DNA of 64,000 nucleotides from Bacillota bacterium (GCA_028683955.1 JAQUGR010000007.1:1-64000), one strand, 5' to 3'; counted from the stretch's first letter, positions 25,725-36,674 are shown. The notes: a model not told the origin generated them from the sequence alone. Made by a program: numbers and translations.

Positions 25725-28700
25725 TGAATAAAAACTTCTGTGAATCCCACTTAGAAGAAGCAACACTAGAATGGTTTGAAGAACTAGGATACGAAATAGT
25801 ATTTGGTCCTGATATTTCACCAGATGGTGAATATCCAGAACGTGATGGATATAGTGATGTAATCCTAAAAGAAAGACTAAAAGAAGCCTTAGTTAGAATA
25901 AACCCTAATATGATTGGTGAAGCAATTGAAGATGCCTTCAGGCAGATAGTCATACCCAAAAACCCAAGTCTCATAATGAACAACAAAGCATTCCACAAGA
26001 TGATAACAGACGGAATAGATGTACAAGTAAGACAAAAAGATGCCAGCTACAGAACAGAGAAGATTTATGTGTTTGATTTTGAGAAGCCATTAAATAATGA
26101 ATTTATAGTAGCTAACCAATTCACAATCGTTGAACACGGAGTAGAGAAAAGACCGGATGTTGTAGCCTTTATAAATGGTATACCACTTGTTGTTATTGAA
26201 CTTAAAAGTGCTAGTGATGAAAACGTTGATATTACCGATGCATATAATCAACTACAAACATACAAAATGACCATACCTTCCTTGTTTACATACAATTCCT
26301 TTATGGTTACAAGTGATGGAGTTAATGCAAGAGCTGGAACACTATCATCAGATGAAGATAGATTCATGGCCTGGAGAACTATAGATGGAAATGATGTAGC
26401 ATCATTATCAATCCCACAACTTGAAGTGCTAATTAAGGGTATGTTTCAAAGAGATAGATTTTTAGATATCATAAAGCACTTTATACTATTCCAAAGTGAT
26501 GGTAAAGATACAACAAAAATACTAGCTGGCTATCACCAATACCATGCTGTCAACAAAGCTGTTGATAGCACTGAACGTGCAACAATGGAATCAGGTGACA
26601 GGCGAATAGGTGTTGTTTGGCATACCCAAGGAAGTGGTAAAAGCTTATCAATGGTATTTTATGCTGGAAAGCTTGTTATTAGTGAAGAATTAGAAAATCC
26701 AACAATCGTAGTTATAACTGACAGAAACGATTTAGATGATCAGCTATTTAATACCTTCTTTAAAAGTAAGGATATTTTAAGAAGTATTCCTGTACAAGCC
26801 AATGATAGAATACATTTAAGAGATCTTCTTAATAACCGCACAAGTGGAGGGATCATATTTACTACCATACATAAGTTTGCTCCATTTACTAACGAATTAA
26901 TAGGTAATGAGGAATCATATCAAAATATGGATAAAGTAGCAGATAGTGGTGTTGAATATGGGAAGAGTGCTGTTCTAACAGATCGTAAGAATGTCATTGT
27001 AATTGCCGATGAAGCCCATAGAAGTCAGTACGGTTTTGGTGCTGATATTGTCAAAGCTGATGAAGAAGCAGATGTTAAGTACGGATATGCTAAGTATATG
27101 AGAGATAGTTTGCCAAATGCATCATACATCGGCTTTACAGGCACCCCTGTAGAATTAACCGATAAAAATACACGTGCTGTTTTTGGAGACTATATTGACG
27201 TATACGATATGACTAGAGCAGTTGAAGATGGAACAACTGTTAAGATATTCTATGAAAGCAGAATAGCTAAACTTGACCTACCAGAAAATCTTAAACCAAA
27301 TATAGATACCGAATATGATGAAATAACCGAATATCAAGAATATAATCAAAAAGAAAAACTCAAAAGCAAATGGGCTAGATTAGAAGCCATTGTTGGAGCA
27401 AATCAGCGTGTTAAACAAATTGCCAAGGATATAGTTGAGCACTTTGAAAAACGAGATAATGCACAAGAAAATGAAGGCGGAAAAGCTATGGTTGTTGCCA
27501 TGAGCAGAAGGATAGCCATAGATTTATATAAGGAGATAGTAGCATTACGTCCTGACTGGCATAGTGATGATTTAATGAAGGGCAAAATAAAGGTTGTAAT
27601 GACTGGTGCATCATCAGATCCTGCAGATTGGCAAAAGTTCATTGGAACTAAGGCAAATAGAGAAACATTAGCCAAGAGAATGAAAGATCAAAAGGATGAA
27701 TTAAAACTAGTTATAGTTCGTGATATGTGGCTTACTGGCTTTGATGTTCCTAGTATGCATACTATGTATATAGATAAACCAATGAATGGTCATAATCTAA
27801 TGCAAGCAATTGCTAGGGTTAATAGAGTATTTAAAGAAAAACAAGGTGGTCTTGTTGTTGACTATATAGGTATTGCTGAGAATTTGAAGAAAGCATTATC
27901 ACAATATACAGATAGTGACAGGAAAACTACAGGTGTTGACACTGATGTGGCATCACAATTACTTCTTGAAAAACATGATTTAATTAAAGAGATACTACAT
28001 GGTCATGATTACAGTAAATTCTTAACTGGAAAACCAAGTGAGAAGATGCAGGCTATAGTTGAGACAATGGACTTTATTATTGGACTTAGAGAAGATAGGA
28101 AGAACGACTATATTAAGCATGTAACTGAAATGGCGAGAGCTTATTCGTTGTGTGCTACTACAGAAGTAGCTGAAAGATTAAATGTAGAGATTGGGTTTCA
28201 TAAAGCAGTTAAGGCAAGTCTTGTTAAAATTATTAGTGAGGAAAATAAGAAGAAGACTACTTCCCAACTTGATAGTGAACTTAATCAGTTGATTTCAAAA
28301 TCAATCTCATCTAATGAGGTTATTGATATTTTAAGTTCTGTTGGTCTTTCAAAGCCTAATATTGCTATTTTGTCTGATGAGTTCCTTGAGGAAGTTAAGG
28401 GGATGAAGCAGAAGAATCTTGCTGTTGAGCTTTTAAATAGGTTGCTTAAGGGTAGTATCAGGTCTTTCTCTAGAAGAAATCTGGTTCAGTCCAAGAAATT
28501 CTCTGAACTGCTTGAGGCTGCTATTAGGAAGTATCAGAATAGAGCTATTGAGACTACTCAAGTAATTATGGAATTGATTGAACTTGCTAAGAAAATTAGT
28601 GAGGCGGAAAAGCGTGGTGAGAATACTGGGCTTACTTCCGATGAGTTGGCTTTTTATGATGCTCTAGCGGATAATGAGTCTGCCAGGGAGATTATGGGTG

Positions 28701-28915
28701 ATGAAATTTTGAAGCAGATTGCCAGGGATTTGACTCAGTCTATTAGGAATAATATTAGTGTTGATTGGGCTATTCGTGATAGCGTTCAGGCTAAGATGAA
28801 GATGACTATTAAGCGACTTCTAAAGAAGTATGGTTATCCGCCTGATAAGACTGCTAGGGCTGTGGATATTGTGATGGAGCAGACTAAGTTGATGTGTCAG
28901 AATGAGAGTAGGTAG
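25724..28915 (+). CDS. hsdR: Type I restriction enzyme, R subunit
   Basis: A 1063-residue motor nuclease. The N-terminal PD-(D/E)xK domain shows ELK at 159-161. The SF2 translocase has Walker A TQGSGKS (301-307), DEAH at 429-432 and FTGTPVE, with the second helicase lobe ([27 protein letters not shown]) intact. The C-terminus is helical and would bind the methyltransferase core. The gene looks functional. It shows the strongest codon gradient in the window: by my count 26 of the first 40 codons end in A or C, but only 3 of the last 45. Confidence 0.96.
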   Translation: MNKNFCESHLEEATLEWFEELGYEIVFGPDISPDGEYPERDGYSDVILKERLKEALVRINPNMIGEAIEDAFRQIVIPKNPSLIMNNKAFHKMITDGIDVQVRQKDASYRTEKIYVFDFEKPLNNEFIVANQFTIVEHGVEKRPDVVAFINGIPLVVIELKSASDENVDITDAYNQLQTYKMTIPSLFTYNSFMVTSDGVNARAGTLSSDEDRFMAWRTIDGNDVASLSIPQLEVLIKGMFQRDRFLDIIKHFILFQSDGKDTTKILAGYHQYHAVNKAVDSTERATMESGDRRIGVVWHTQGSGKSLSMVFYAGKLVISEELENPTIVVITDRNDLDDQLFNTFFKSKDILRSIPVQANDRIHLRDLLNNRTSGGIIFTTIHKFAPFTNELIGNEESYQNMDKVADSGVEYGKSAVLTDRKNVIVIADEAHRSQYGFGADIVKADEEADVKYGYAKYMRDSLPNASYIGFTGTPVELTDKNTRAVFGDYIDVYDMTRAVEDGTTVKIFYESRIAKLDLPENLKPNIDTEYDEITEYQEYNQKEKLKSKWARLEAIVGANQRVKQIAKDIVEHFEKRDNAQENEGGKAMVVAMSRRIAIDLYKEIVALRPDWHSDDLMKGKIKVVMTGASSDPADWQKFIGTKANRETLAKRMKDQKDELKLVIVRDMWLTGFDVPSMHTMYIDKPMNGHNLMQAIARVNRVFKEKQGGLVVDYIGIAENLKKALSQYTDSDRKTTGVDTDVASQLLLEKHDLIKEILHGHDYSKFLTGKPSEKMQAIVETMDFIIGLREDRKNDYIKHVTEMARAYSLCATTEVAERLNVEIGFHKAVKASLVKIISEENKKKTTSQLDSELNQLISKSISSNEVIDILSSVGLSKPNIAILSDEFLEEVKGMKQKNLAVELLNRLLKGSIRSFSRRNLVQSKKFSELLEAAIRKYQNRAIETTQVIMELIELAKKISEAEKRGENTGLTSDELAFYDALADNESAREIMGDEILKQIARDLTQSIRNNISVDWAIRDSVQAKMKMTIKRLLKKYGYPPDKTARAVDIVMEQTKLMCQNESR

Positions 28916-29043
28916 ATATTTTGAAAACAAAAAAATAAAAATGCAAATTGAAGCCAAAAGCTAACTATTCAAATTTTACTTAAATTTTTAAAAGTGAAAT
29001 TTAGATTAAAATAGTAAAAAATAAATGTAAAGGAAGAGATTGA

Positions 29044-29937
29044 ATGTCTATAATAAAGTCATTTTCTGTCGGTGTAGGAGATACTTTCTATATAAAACAT
29101 AACAATAGTAATTTTACAATTATTGATTGTTATTTAAATGAGTATAACAGAAATAATATTATCAAAGAACTTATATCAGAATCAAAAGGGAAAAATATTT
29201 TACGCTTCATTTCAACTCATCCTGATGATGATCATATTAAAGGTCTAAAGTGTTTAGATGACATTATAAAGATTAGAAATTTTTATTGTGTGAAAAATGA
29301 AGCGTTTAAAAAAATAAAAACGGAAGATTTTATAAGATATTGTGAATTGCGCGATTCTACAAAAGCTTATTATTTATTTAAAGGATGTCGAAGAAAATGG
29401 ATGAATAAAAATGATGAAACTGATGGGAAGATTTATGAATCTGCTGGTATCAATATTTTGTGGCCTAACATTGATAATTATAAATTTAAAGAAGCTTTAT
29501 TAATTGCAAAGAATGGAGGGTGCCCAAATAATATTTCACCAATTTTTACCTATTCTTTAAAAAATGGTGCTAATGTTATGTGGATGGGGGATATTGAAGA
29601 GGATTTTTTAAATTATGTTGAAAATGAAATAAACTGGAAGAAAATGGATATTGTATTCGCACCACATCATGGAAGATATTCAGGAAAGATACCCAGAAGT
29701 ATATTAAATAAGATCAAACCTAAGATTATAGTTATAGGGGAAGCGCCATCTGACAATTTGAACTATTATAATGGATATAACACAATAACTCAAAATTCAG
29801 CAGGAGATATAGTATTTGATTGTAAGTTAAATATTGTGGATATTTATGTATCAAGCAATAAATATAAAGCTAACTTTTTAAGTAATCAATTTAAGAATAG
29901 TAAATATGGTAATTATATAGGAACATTAAATTTATAG
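29044..29937 (+). CDS. ComEC/Rec2-like metallo-beta-lactamase-fold protein
   Basis: A 297-residue soluble MBL-fold protein. The metal motif is STHPDDDH (H59, D61, D63, H64), followed by MWMGDIEED and FAPHHGRYSG (H208-H209), the pattern of ComEC/Rec2-type MBL nucleases or phosphodiesterases. It has no membrane segment or leader. AAAGGAAGAG precedes the ATG. It is first of a three-gene unit: MBL, membrane protein (11 nt gap), and a second MBL with an added C-terminal domain. Confidence 0.8.
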   Translation: MSIIKSFSVGVGDTFYIKHNNSNFTIIDCYLNEYNRNNIIKELISESKGKNILRFISTHPDDDHIKGLKCLDDIIKIRNFYCVKNEAFKKIKTEDFIRYCELRDSTKAYYLFKGCRRKWMNKNDETDGKIYESAGINILWPNIDNYKFKEALLIAKNGGCPNNISPIFTYSLKNGANVMWMGDIEEDFLNYVENEINWKKMDIVFAPHHGRYSGKIPRSILNKIKPKIIVIGEAPSDNLNYYNGYNTITQNSAGDIVFDCKLNIVDIYVSSNKYKANFLSNQFKNSKYGNYIGTLNL

Positions 29938-29948
29938 GAGGTAAATGA

Positions 29949-30437
29949 ATGGCAGATAAAATACCGTTTTATGATATAGTTAACAGATTATTAACTGGTC
30001 TAATTTTTATTGGTTGTTTAATTTTAATTAATAATAAATTTATTTTGGATTTTCTTAGTCCGGAAAATTTAGAAAAAATAAATTTTGGCTCAGAAACAAT
30101 AATGAATATTTGTTTCTTAGCAATTATTTATGAGATTGGAATGATAATAAACAGATTAGGATCAGTAGTTGTGGAATATTTAACTAAAAAAATAAAATTA
30201 ATTAAATTTGATGATGATTATAAGAAATATTGTGATAGCAGAGAAAAATATCAAATACACTCAACTTTATCTAGGGAATATGCCTTATCAAGGACTTCAT
30301 TTACATTGTTTTTTATAACTTCAATTTTTGCATTTGTAGAAAAAAATATAATGTTTGGAATTATATTTATATTATTGGCAATATTATTTTTACTGTCTTA
30401 TAGAAAATATTCAGTAAAAATATTTGAACTTATTTAA
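29949..30437 (+). CDS. Membrane protein between two MBL proteins
   Basis: A 162-residue protein with hydrophobic segments at about 15-34, 50-72 and 115-155 (two close helices), and a charged middle loop (KKIKLIKFDDDYKKYCDSREK). No family recognised. TAGGAGG fixes the start 11 nt after the first MBL gene, so it is in the same operon. It is a plausible membrane effector or anchor for the MBL pair. Confidence 0.6.
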   Translation: MADKIPFYDIVNRLLTGLIFIGCLILINNKFILDFLSPENLEKINFGSETIMNICFLAIIYEIGMIINRLGSVVVEYLTKKIKLIKFDDDYKKYCDSREKYQIHSTLSREYALSRTSFTLFFITSIFAFVEKNIMFGIIFILLAILFLLSYRKYSVKIFELI

Positions 30438-30495
30438 AAATAAATAATTATATTGGTTATAAATTCATGAGAATAAAGAAAGGAAAAGATAAAAT

Positions 30496-31827
30496 ATGAA
30501 TTCTCCATTGGAATTTTATGAAGATGAAAAATCATTAAGTTACTATATTTTTGAAGTTGGTGAAGGATTAATGATTTTGCTTATATTTCCAGATCAAACC
30601 GTAATGCTTTTTGATTGTAATGTAACTAATGATAATTCAGAGAAATTATTAGAAAAACTATCAAAATATATTCCAGCAAAGTATGATGAAGAATTGAAAA
30701 AAACTCACCAGTATATTGATATTTTTGTTAATTCACATAGAGATGAAGATCATTATAGAGGGCTTAAACATATAAATAAAAAATTTCCAATAAAGTCTAT
30801 ATGGGATTCAGGACAATCAGGATCAACAACAGATAGTGATGATTACAAGTATTATATGACGTTAAGAAGAATTTTAAAAAGTAAAGATGAAAATAATCTT
30901 TTAGTTCCTGTACCGAGCAATGAGAGTATTGTTGAATTTGGAAAAGCAAAAATATTTTGTTTGGCAACTAGTAAGGATTATCAAGAAAGTTATATTTGTG
31001 AGCAAAGAGCTAGGTTACAACATACAAATTCAATGGTTCTGCTCATAAGGTATTCAGATGTTAACCTTTTATTGACAGGGGATTCTGATTGGAAAAGTTG
31101 GAAAGAAAAAATAGTTCCAAATTTTGAAAAACATGATTTGATTAAAACTAATATCTTAGTGGCTAGTCACCATGGTTCGCGTTCATTTTTTACTGATGAA
31201 ACAGTTAATGATGTTATTGATTATGAAGCGAATCCTGAAAATACATATATAGAGTCTATAGAAAAAATTTCACCTATTGTGACTTTAATTTCATGTGGTA
31301 GCTATGAAACTGCACATCATCCAAATAAGTGTGCTATGAAGTTATACAAAGAAAATACTAAGAATTTACAAGTTTATACTACTAATAACTTAGGGACAGT
31401 TTGTGGTTTTATTAATGAAGATGGTTTTTATGGCATAGTTCCTGATAGGTTTGTTCATAGTTCTAATACATCATCAAATATTGGATTTGATATAGAGTGT
31501 AATAAAGTTATTGACAATGTTTACTTTCCAGTAAGATATGGTGAAAAGCTTAGTATTGGATGTGATTTAATATTTAAAGCAAATACAAAAGGTGGGCTAA
31601 TAGAGCCTATTGATGAGTTGCAAATCTTTTGGGAAGTGTCAAATTCAGGAAAAGATGAGCACAGTGATCATCAAGAAATTTATAAAAAAAATCCAAGTGA
31701 ATTAGAGACAAAGCTGAACTTTTCAAGAGCACTGTCATATAAAGGGAAGCATCTATTGAGATGTAGAATTAAAAATAAAAAGTATAAATATGATATAACA
31801 AATATTTTTGTTATAGAAGGAATTTAA
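30496..31827 (+). CDS. MBL-fold protein with C-terminal AGS-C-like sensor domain
   Basis: A 443-residue protein. Residues 1-300 are a ComEC/Rec2-like MBL domain: HRDEDH at 81-86, LLLTGDSDW and ASHHGSRSFF supply the metal ligands. Residues about 330-443 (IFWEVSNSG, then YKGKHLLRCRIKN) resemble the AGS-C domain found at the C-terminus of CBASS nucleotidyltransferases and other nucleotide-signalling proteins, where FxVxNxG and YxGxHxxxC are conserved. A hydrolase gated by, or acting on, a nucleotide signal is the natural reading, but the AGS-C assignment is by eye. Confidence 0.7.
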   Translation: MNSPLEFYEDEKSLSYYIFEVGEGLMILLIFPDQTVMLFDCNVTNDNSEKLLEKLSKYIPAKYDEELKKTHQYIDIFVNSHRDEDHYRGLKHINKKFPIKSIWDSGQSGSTTDSDDYKYYMTLRRILKSKDENNLLVPVPSNESIVEFGKAKIFCLATSKDYQESYICEQRARLQHTNSMVLLIRYSDVNLLLTGDSDWKSWKEKIVPNFEKHDLIKTNILVASHHGSRSFFTDETVNDVIDYEANPENTYIESIEKISPIVTLISCGSYETAHHPNKCAMKLYKENTKNLQVYTTNNLGTVCGFINEDGFYGIVPDRFVHSSNTSSNIGFDIECNKVIDNVYFPVRYGEKLSIGCDLIFKANTKGGLIEPIDELQIFWEVSNSGKDEHSDHQEIYKKNPSELETKLNFSRALSYKGKHLLRCRIKNKKYKYDITNIFVIEGI

Positions 31828-32045
31828 TACTACATATCAATTCGAAAGGATTAATAATTTTCATGTTTGTTGAACGATATAAAAAAATGATCAGCTGCAT
31901 TTCGAAAATGGTCAATTGTTAATTCAAGAAAGAGAAAAGTTAGCTTTATTTATATTTAATAACTTTGATCTCTAAAAAAAATTGTGCATTATTGAAGCAT
32001 AATGAAGTTGTTATTAATAATAAGCTTTGCAATCAAAATAGATGA

Positions 32046-33845
32046 ATGAATAGAGTTGAATTTATGAACGATAAAATGATAAATATTATAAATACAGTAA
32101 TAGAAAGTGCTTCTGAAAAAACCAATATAAGTTATTATAGTCAGATTAAATCATGGATTGCTGCAAATTCTGACTTTGAAGATATAAAAACACTTAAACT
32201 TATTGCTAATGTAGTATTTTATCATTTGGATTTGTCTACACCAAAAACTCCTTTTAGAATTAAAGCTACTTTTATTGATGGAAGGAGTGCCTCTCCAAAT
32301 GATTTAGATTTGAATGATATTAAAATATTAGAGAATATATATGAAATAATAAATGATTGCGAACTTAAAGCTAGGATTGCTGATGTCTTATGGTCAGTTA
32401 ATAAGAGTTATAATCATGCAAAAGATAGTATTGATTTTTACTTGGATTCTGCTAGGAGACTAGAGGACTTATCTAACTGGTGGGAATGTTTTGAAAGAAT
32501 TCAAAGAGCTCACCAAATAACATTATTGCTTGGAAATAATAAGGAACATACAGAGAAAGTATATCTTTATATTATAGAATTGCTTGAAAAAATTGATACT
32601 AGTGTTATAACTAACTTTCCAGGAAGATTAATGGAACTACTTCAAGAGGGAAAATATTCTGATAGTGAAAAGTATGTACTTCTAACATTAAAGTACATAG
32701 AAATTTGTAGAGAGCAAAAAGATTATAATTCAGAAAGATATTATTTGGATGTTTTATCAAAATGGTATAAATTGAGAAATCAAATAGATGAATATAGACA
32801 CTCGATAATAGAAATTGCAAAATCCCATGAAATTGAAGTGCTAGAAATAATTAACAGTGATGGAGATTCATCATATATTTTGATTGTACATCTTATAGAA
32901 AAAGCAATTCGATTATATCGAAAAGTTCCAGGAATGCAAGAGGAAATAAAGCGACTATTAGATGATCTATCAATATACAAATTAAAAGTAAAGGAAAACT
33001 TACAGTCGTTCTCACATGAAGTTAATGTTAAAGAATTTGTGGATAATATACTTGATAAATTTAGTGGAATCCCTTTTGTTGAAGCTTTGATAAAACTTTC
33101 ATATATACAGAATATTCCAAATAAAGATTCAATTAAAAAAGAATTAATTGAATCTTTTGAAAAATATCCCATAACGTTCTTGGTAACTCAAGATATATTG
33201 GATAATAAGGGTAGGCGAATAGTTAGAATGCCTCTATTTGATTTAGATGATGAAATCTCTTTAGAAGCATATATGTTAAAAGAAGTAGTTAATAATCATA
33301 TTATTACAGGACAAATTATAATTAAAAATATAATAAATTTGATAAAAAGAGAGCATGCAATATTAGAAAAAGATCTTGAAATTATAGTTGATGATAATCT
33401 ATTTATTCCGATTGATAGAAAAAATCTATATTTAAAGGGACTATATGCAGGAATCAACGGTAACTTTATGGAGGCTATTCATATACTAATTCCACAACTC
33501 GAAAATTCATTAAGAGAGTTTGCTATGTTATGTGGTGATGTTGTAGTGACGTTCGAAGATGATGGAAAGGAACAGGTTAAACCATTAAACTCTATTCTTG
33601 ATTCTGGTAATTTCTGTGAAAGTTTTGAAGTGGATTGGATATTTAATCTCAGATCATTATTAACAGAAAAGTATGGCTCAAACATGAGGAATAGAATTGC
33701 TCATGGATTAATTTCGGATGACGAAATTCAATCACCAATAGCTGCATACTTGTGGTGGATTTCATTGAGATTATGTTGCATGTATTCAATAGGGATAAAT
33801 GAGTACATTGACAAAAATGCTGATAAATTTAATTGTTCTAACTGA
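32046..33845 (+). CDS. DUF4209/HEPN-like C-terminal domain protein
   Basis: A 599-residue cytoplasmic, mostly helical protein. The C-terminal region YGSNMRNRIAHGL (R548-x4-H553) with following YLWWISLRL matches DUF4209-type domains, which carry a HEPN-like RNxxAHG motif. The N-terminal 450 residues are helical repeats without a family I can name. No strong ribosome binding site precedes ATG 32046; ATG 32064 is an alternative. It follows the MBL unit by 218 nt and is in turn followed by another HEPN-like gene, so it may be the toxic RNase of a larger system. Confidence 0.65.
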   Translation: MNRVEFMNDKMINIINTVIESASEKTNISYYSQIKSWIAANSDFEDIKTLKLIANVVFYHLDLSTPKTPFRIKATFIDGRSASPNDLDLNDIKILENIYEIINDCELKARIADVLWSVNKSYNHAKDSIDFYLDSARRLEDLSNWWECFERIQRAHQITLLLGNNKEHTEKVYLYIIELLEKIDTSVITNFPGRLMELLQEGKYSDSEKYVLLTLKYIEICREQKDYNSERYYLDVLSKWYKLRNQIDEYRHSIIEIAKSHEIEVLEIINSDGDSSYILIVHLIEKAIRLYRKVPGMQEEIKRLLDDLSIYKLKVKENLQSFSHEVNVKEFVDNILDKFSGIPFVEALIKLSYIQNIPNKDSIKKELIESFEKYPITFLVTQDILDNKGRRIVRMPLFDLDDEISLEAYMLKEVVNNHIITGQIIIKNIINLIKREHAILEKDLEIIVDDNLFIPIDRKNLYLKGLYAGINGNFMEAIHILIPQLENSLREFAMLCGDVVVTFEDDGKEQVKPLNSILDSGNFCESFEVDWIFNLRSLLTEKYGSNMRNRIAHGLISDDEIQSPIAAYLWWISLRLCCMYSIGINEYIDKNADKFNCSN

Positions 33846-33901
33846 ATTTTCTTGAATAGATTAAATATAATCAAAAAGTGAGATATGAAAGGACAATCAT
33901 T

Positions 33902-35263
33902 ATGTCTATTTATAAAATAGAATTAGATAAAAATATTCTAGCTGATATTAGGAAAACTGTTGTTAGAGATACTAATCATTCACTTAACAAGAGGTACAAT
34001 AAAAAAAAGAATGAAGATTATCCAGCATGGAGTGTATTGTGTGCAATACTAGATAGATTGGATGATACAGTTGGTTATGTTAATAACTTAGTACTAAATA
34101 CTGGGAAATTTAGAAGAAGCGCCTTCGACTTTTTTGATTTCATGAATCAATCAGCTGTTATTATAAACTGTATTAATGAATTGGCATCGATATATGAAAT
34201 ACCTATGGAAGAAATAGATGAAAATACATCTATATTTAAAAAATTAGGCAATGATAAATCAGGAACTGATAAAAAATATTTTGAATATTTAAGATCACTT
34301 TGTTCTGTTCATCCAGTTGGAACAGACCGTCATAAAAGATATCAAGACGGAGATTTTGAATGCAGTCCTTTTGTTGTTTGGAATGAAATCATTTCTAGAT
34401 ATGACGAACGAGGCGATCTTTACACAGTAGTATATGCAATAAAAAATGAAAAATATCATAAGATAGTACCAATAAGAATTTGTGAAATATTTGAATATAT
34501 TAAATATAGATATGAATTTTTAAAAATCATTCTTGAAGGGATAAAAAAATACAATCTAAAAGTTACTAAAGAACTCCAAGAAAGCATCATAATGAAGGAG
34601 GGTCAATTTTTAAACTATATAGATTATTTGAATAATTTAATTAATGAGTCAAAAAATAGATTTGGGCCAGATTATTCGGATGTATTAGAATTTGCAAAAA
34701 AGGTATTTTTAACGAATCCATCTAATAATGAGAATCTAGCAAAATATAAGAAATATTGTGAAGCATTGAAATATGCGATAAAGTTTGAATATAACGGATT
34801 ACAAAATATGTCATTTGATGGATTTGAACATTGTGGCATTAAATATAATGAATTTAATACAGAAACTACACTTTTATTTGAACTGTATCATGTTGATAGT
34901 AATAGTGCTTTGAGAAATAAATATGGATATCAATTAGAAAAGATAGCTGTTTTAAGTTATTCAGATGATCCTTATGATATAGATGAAGCCTATTCATGTA
35001 TTGAAACTGCTAGTAGTTTATTAGAAAAATATGTAACTTTTGAAAATACAAACTGTAATTTAGAAAAATATATATTAATGAAAATAGGCTTATATTTTGA
35101 ATGCCTGGATAATAAATGTATATTAAATAAAAATATACCAAATGATATAAAATATAGGGATAAATTATTAACTGAAGACTATTTGATTAATTTACAAATG
35201 GAAGAAAGTAATATGAGTGAGAAAGTTGTTTTAACTTGGTTTATAGACAAAAAAGTTAGATAA
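33902..35263 (+). CDS. Helical protein with RSLxSxH HEPN-like motif
   Basis: A 453-residue protein. FEYLRSLCSVHPVGTDRH contains R131-x5-H137, a HEPN-like arrangement seen in Abi-type proteins. The rest is helical with no other recognised motif. AAAGGA upstream favours ATG 33902 over an in-frame start at 33878. It lies 56 nt after the DUF4209 gene and is probably co-transcribed with it. Flat AT-rich codons. Confidence 0.5.
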   Translation: MSIYKIELDKNILADIRKTVVRDTNHSLNKRYNKKKNEDYPAWSVLCAILDRLDDTVGYVNNLVLNTGKFRRSAFDFFDFMNQSAVIINCINELASIYEIPMEEIDENTSIFKKLGNDKSGTDKKYFEYLRSLCSVHPVGTDRHKRYQDGDFECSPFVVWNEIISRYDERGDLYTVVYAIKNEKYHKIVPIRICEIFEYIKYRYEFLKIILEGIKKYNLKVTKELQESIIMKEGQFLNYIDYLNNLINESKNRFGPDYSDVLEFAKKVFLTNPSNNENLAKYKKYCEALKYAIKFEYNGLQNMSFDGFEHCGIKYNEFNTETTLLFELYHVDSNSALRNKYGYQLEKIAVLSYSDDPYDIDEAYSCIETASSLLEKYVTFENTNCNLEKYILMKIGLYFECLDNKCILNKNIPNDIKYRDKLLTEDYLINLQMEESNMSEKVVLTWFIDKKVR

Positions 35264-35303
35264 AATATGAATACTTGAAAGTATATATCTATTAGGGGGT
35301 AGT

Positions 35304-35546
35304 ATGACAAATCTTGATGCCATCAGAAAATGTTTTACAAAAACAGATATAGGAACAATATTTAATTCAAAATAAATCAAAGAACAAGTCCTTAATAGAT
35401 ACAGAAAGAGAAATGGCAACATAATACCAAGCGACTACTACTACAATATAACAAACAATGGAATTAAGAACTTTGAGAAATATCTACACATTTTCATAAA
35501 TCATGGAATAGGAATATATGAATACATTGAACAACTACAAATATAA
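35304..35546 (+). pseudogene. Small gene with in-frame stop, unknown (IIPSDYYYN motif)
   Basis: ATG 35304 behind AGGGGG reads MTNLDAIRKCFTKTDIGTIF to TAA at 35373-35375; the same frame continues IKEQVLNRYRKRNGNIIPSD and NHGIGIYEYI to 35546. The IIPSDYxYNxxNxGIxxF core occurs in small proteins often found beside immunity or toxin genes in Firmicutes. One CAA to TAA change would account for the break. Its end overlaps the start of the next gene in another frame. Confidence 0.6.
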
Positions 35547-36207
35547 CTGGAATAATGAAAAATTTAAAAACAGTAATCATATTAAGGTTCTTGATATAAA
35601 ACATGAAGCTGGAAGAAAGATAGATTTTTACAGAGAAATGATAAAAACAAAAATTAATAAAAAATCATTTTTCCATAGTGATCAAGATGTGAAAAAACAA
35701 TTAGAGAAAATACAGGCTGATTTTAATGATTATCAACTTTCTCTTTATCAGTATTCTTTTTCCTCTTTTCTTGAAGTTATGCTTTTGGAGAATTATGATT
35801 CAGCATATCTTTATGGCATAGTAAAAAGAATGGAAGATTATTCTTGTAAATATCGTGAACTTTATACTAGGTGTTATAACCAGATTGAAGGAAATGCGAA
35901 GTCTTCAGTACAGTCTCATCTATTAAAGGGGTTATCTAGTGTTAATAAATTTGCAGGAGAGTCCTTATCAAAAGTTTCGGCTATTAGTAAATATAAAATT
36001 GATAAAACTTTGATTGGAGCTGGAAAAAAGCTAGGTGAATTTGGAACTGAAAGAATAGTACAGTCAATGAAACAGCTAGTAGAAAAACAGAGTAGTTACA
36101 ATCACCTGTTTGTTGAAAATATCAATGTTATCAATAGACTGTATAATCAACCCCTTGAAATACTTTTTGATAATGAAAATGTATATATTGGAGCACCAGA
36201 ATTATAA
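35518..36207 (+). CDS. Unknown cytoplasmic helical protein
   Basis: A 229-residue soluble, largely helical protein with no recognised motif. The start lies inside the broken upstream gene; the ribosome binding site (GGAAT) is weak, so the first residues may belong to a fusion created by the decay. The last 22 codons (ending FDNENVYIGAPEL) are duplicated at 36610-36674 without the rest of the gene. Confidence 0.5.
   Translation: MNTLNNYKYNWNNEKFKNSNHIKVLDIKHEAGRKIDFYREMIKTKINKKSFFHSDQDVKKQLEKIQADFNDYQLSLYQYSFSSFLEVMLLENYDSAYLYGIVKRMEDYSCKYRELYTRCYNQIEGNAKSSVQSHLLKGLSSVNKFAGESLSKVSAISKYKIDKTLIGAGKKLGEFGTERIVQSMKQLVEKQSSYNHLFVENINVINRLYNQPLEILFDNENVYIGAPEL
36143..36207 (+). repeat. Gene 3' end, copy 1 of a dispersed direct repeat
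   Basis: 65 nt that code for the C-terminus of the gene at 35518. The partner at 36610-36674 has the same length, reads LFDIENVYIEAPEV to a TAG and keeps most positions. Confidence 0.75.
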
Positions 36208-36273
36208 AATAGATCATTTTGTCTTATATAGATTTAAGAATTGACAAGAAATAAAAAAACAGAGGCATAAGGA

Positions 36274-36591
36274 ATGATAATAAAAGAAATATCCATCGAA
36301 AAATACCAAAAACTTAAAGACCAAATAAAAGAACTAAAACCCGAAATAGAAGTAAACCTTTTAGAAAAAGATACTAATTTATTTAAGTTAGGATTTAGTG
36401 ATTATACCCCTTGTGATATTGATATTAAAGCAACCAAGGAACAGCTCGATGATTTATTAGATATGATATTAATGTTTGAAATCGATGCCTATGACACATC
36501 AGATGATGACGAACCAACAGAAATTGATGAAAGCTATATTAATTATCAAAGATATGGATGGATATATAATTTTTTATACTATAACTTATAA
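36274..36591 (+). CDS. Small acidic protein, unknown
   Basis: A 105-residue protein with a basic, helical N-terminus and a strongly acidic stretch (DTSDDDEPTEIDESY) near the C-terminus. AAGGA precedes the ATG. Small acidic proteins in such arrays are often immunity proteins, but nothing in this sequence proves it. It lies between the two copies of the 65-nt repeat. Confidence 0.5.
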   Translation: MIIKEISIEKYQKLKDQIKELKPEIEVNLLEKDTNLFKLGFSDYTPCDIDIKATKEQLDDLLDMILMFEIDAYDTSDDDEPTEIDESYINYQRYGWIYNFLYYNL

Positions 36592-36609
36592 ATGAAAATA
36601 TTTAATAAC

Positions 36610-36674
36610 ATAATCAACCTTTACAATTTTGTTTTGATATAGAAAATGTATATATTGAGGCACCAGAAGTATAG
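36610..36674 (+). repeat. Gene 3' end, copy 2 of a dispersed direct repeat
   Basis: An orphan C-terminal coding end matching 36143-36207, ending in TAG. It marks an array that once held two copies of the upstream gene; the body of the second is gone. Confidence 0.75.

Noticed and set aside
31828-32045. Short frames between the second MBL gene and the DUF4209 gene as transposase remnants
   Set aside because: The frames are under 25 codons and match nothing I recognise; this is probably plain intergenic DNA.
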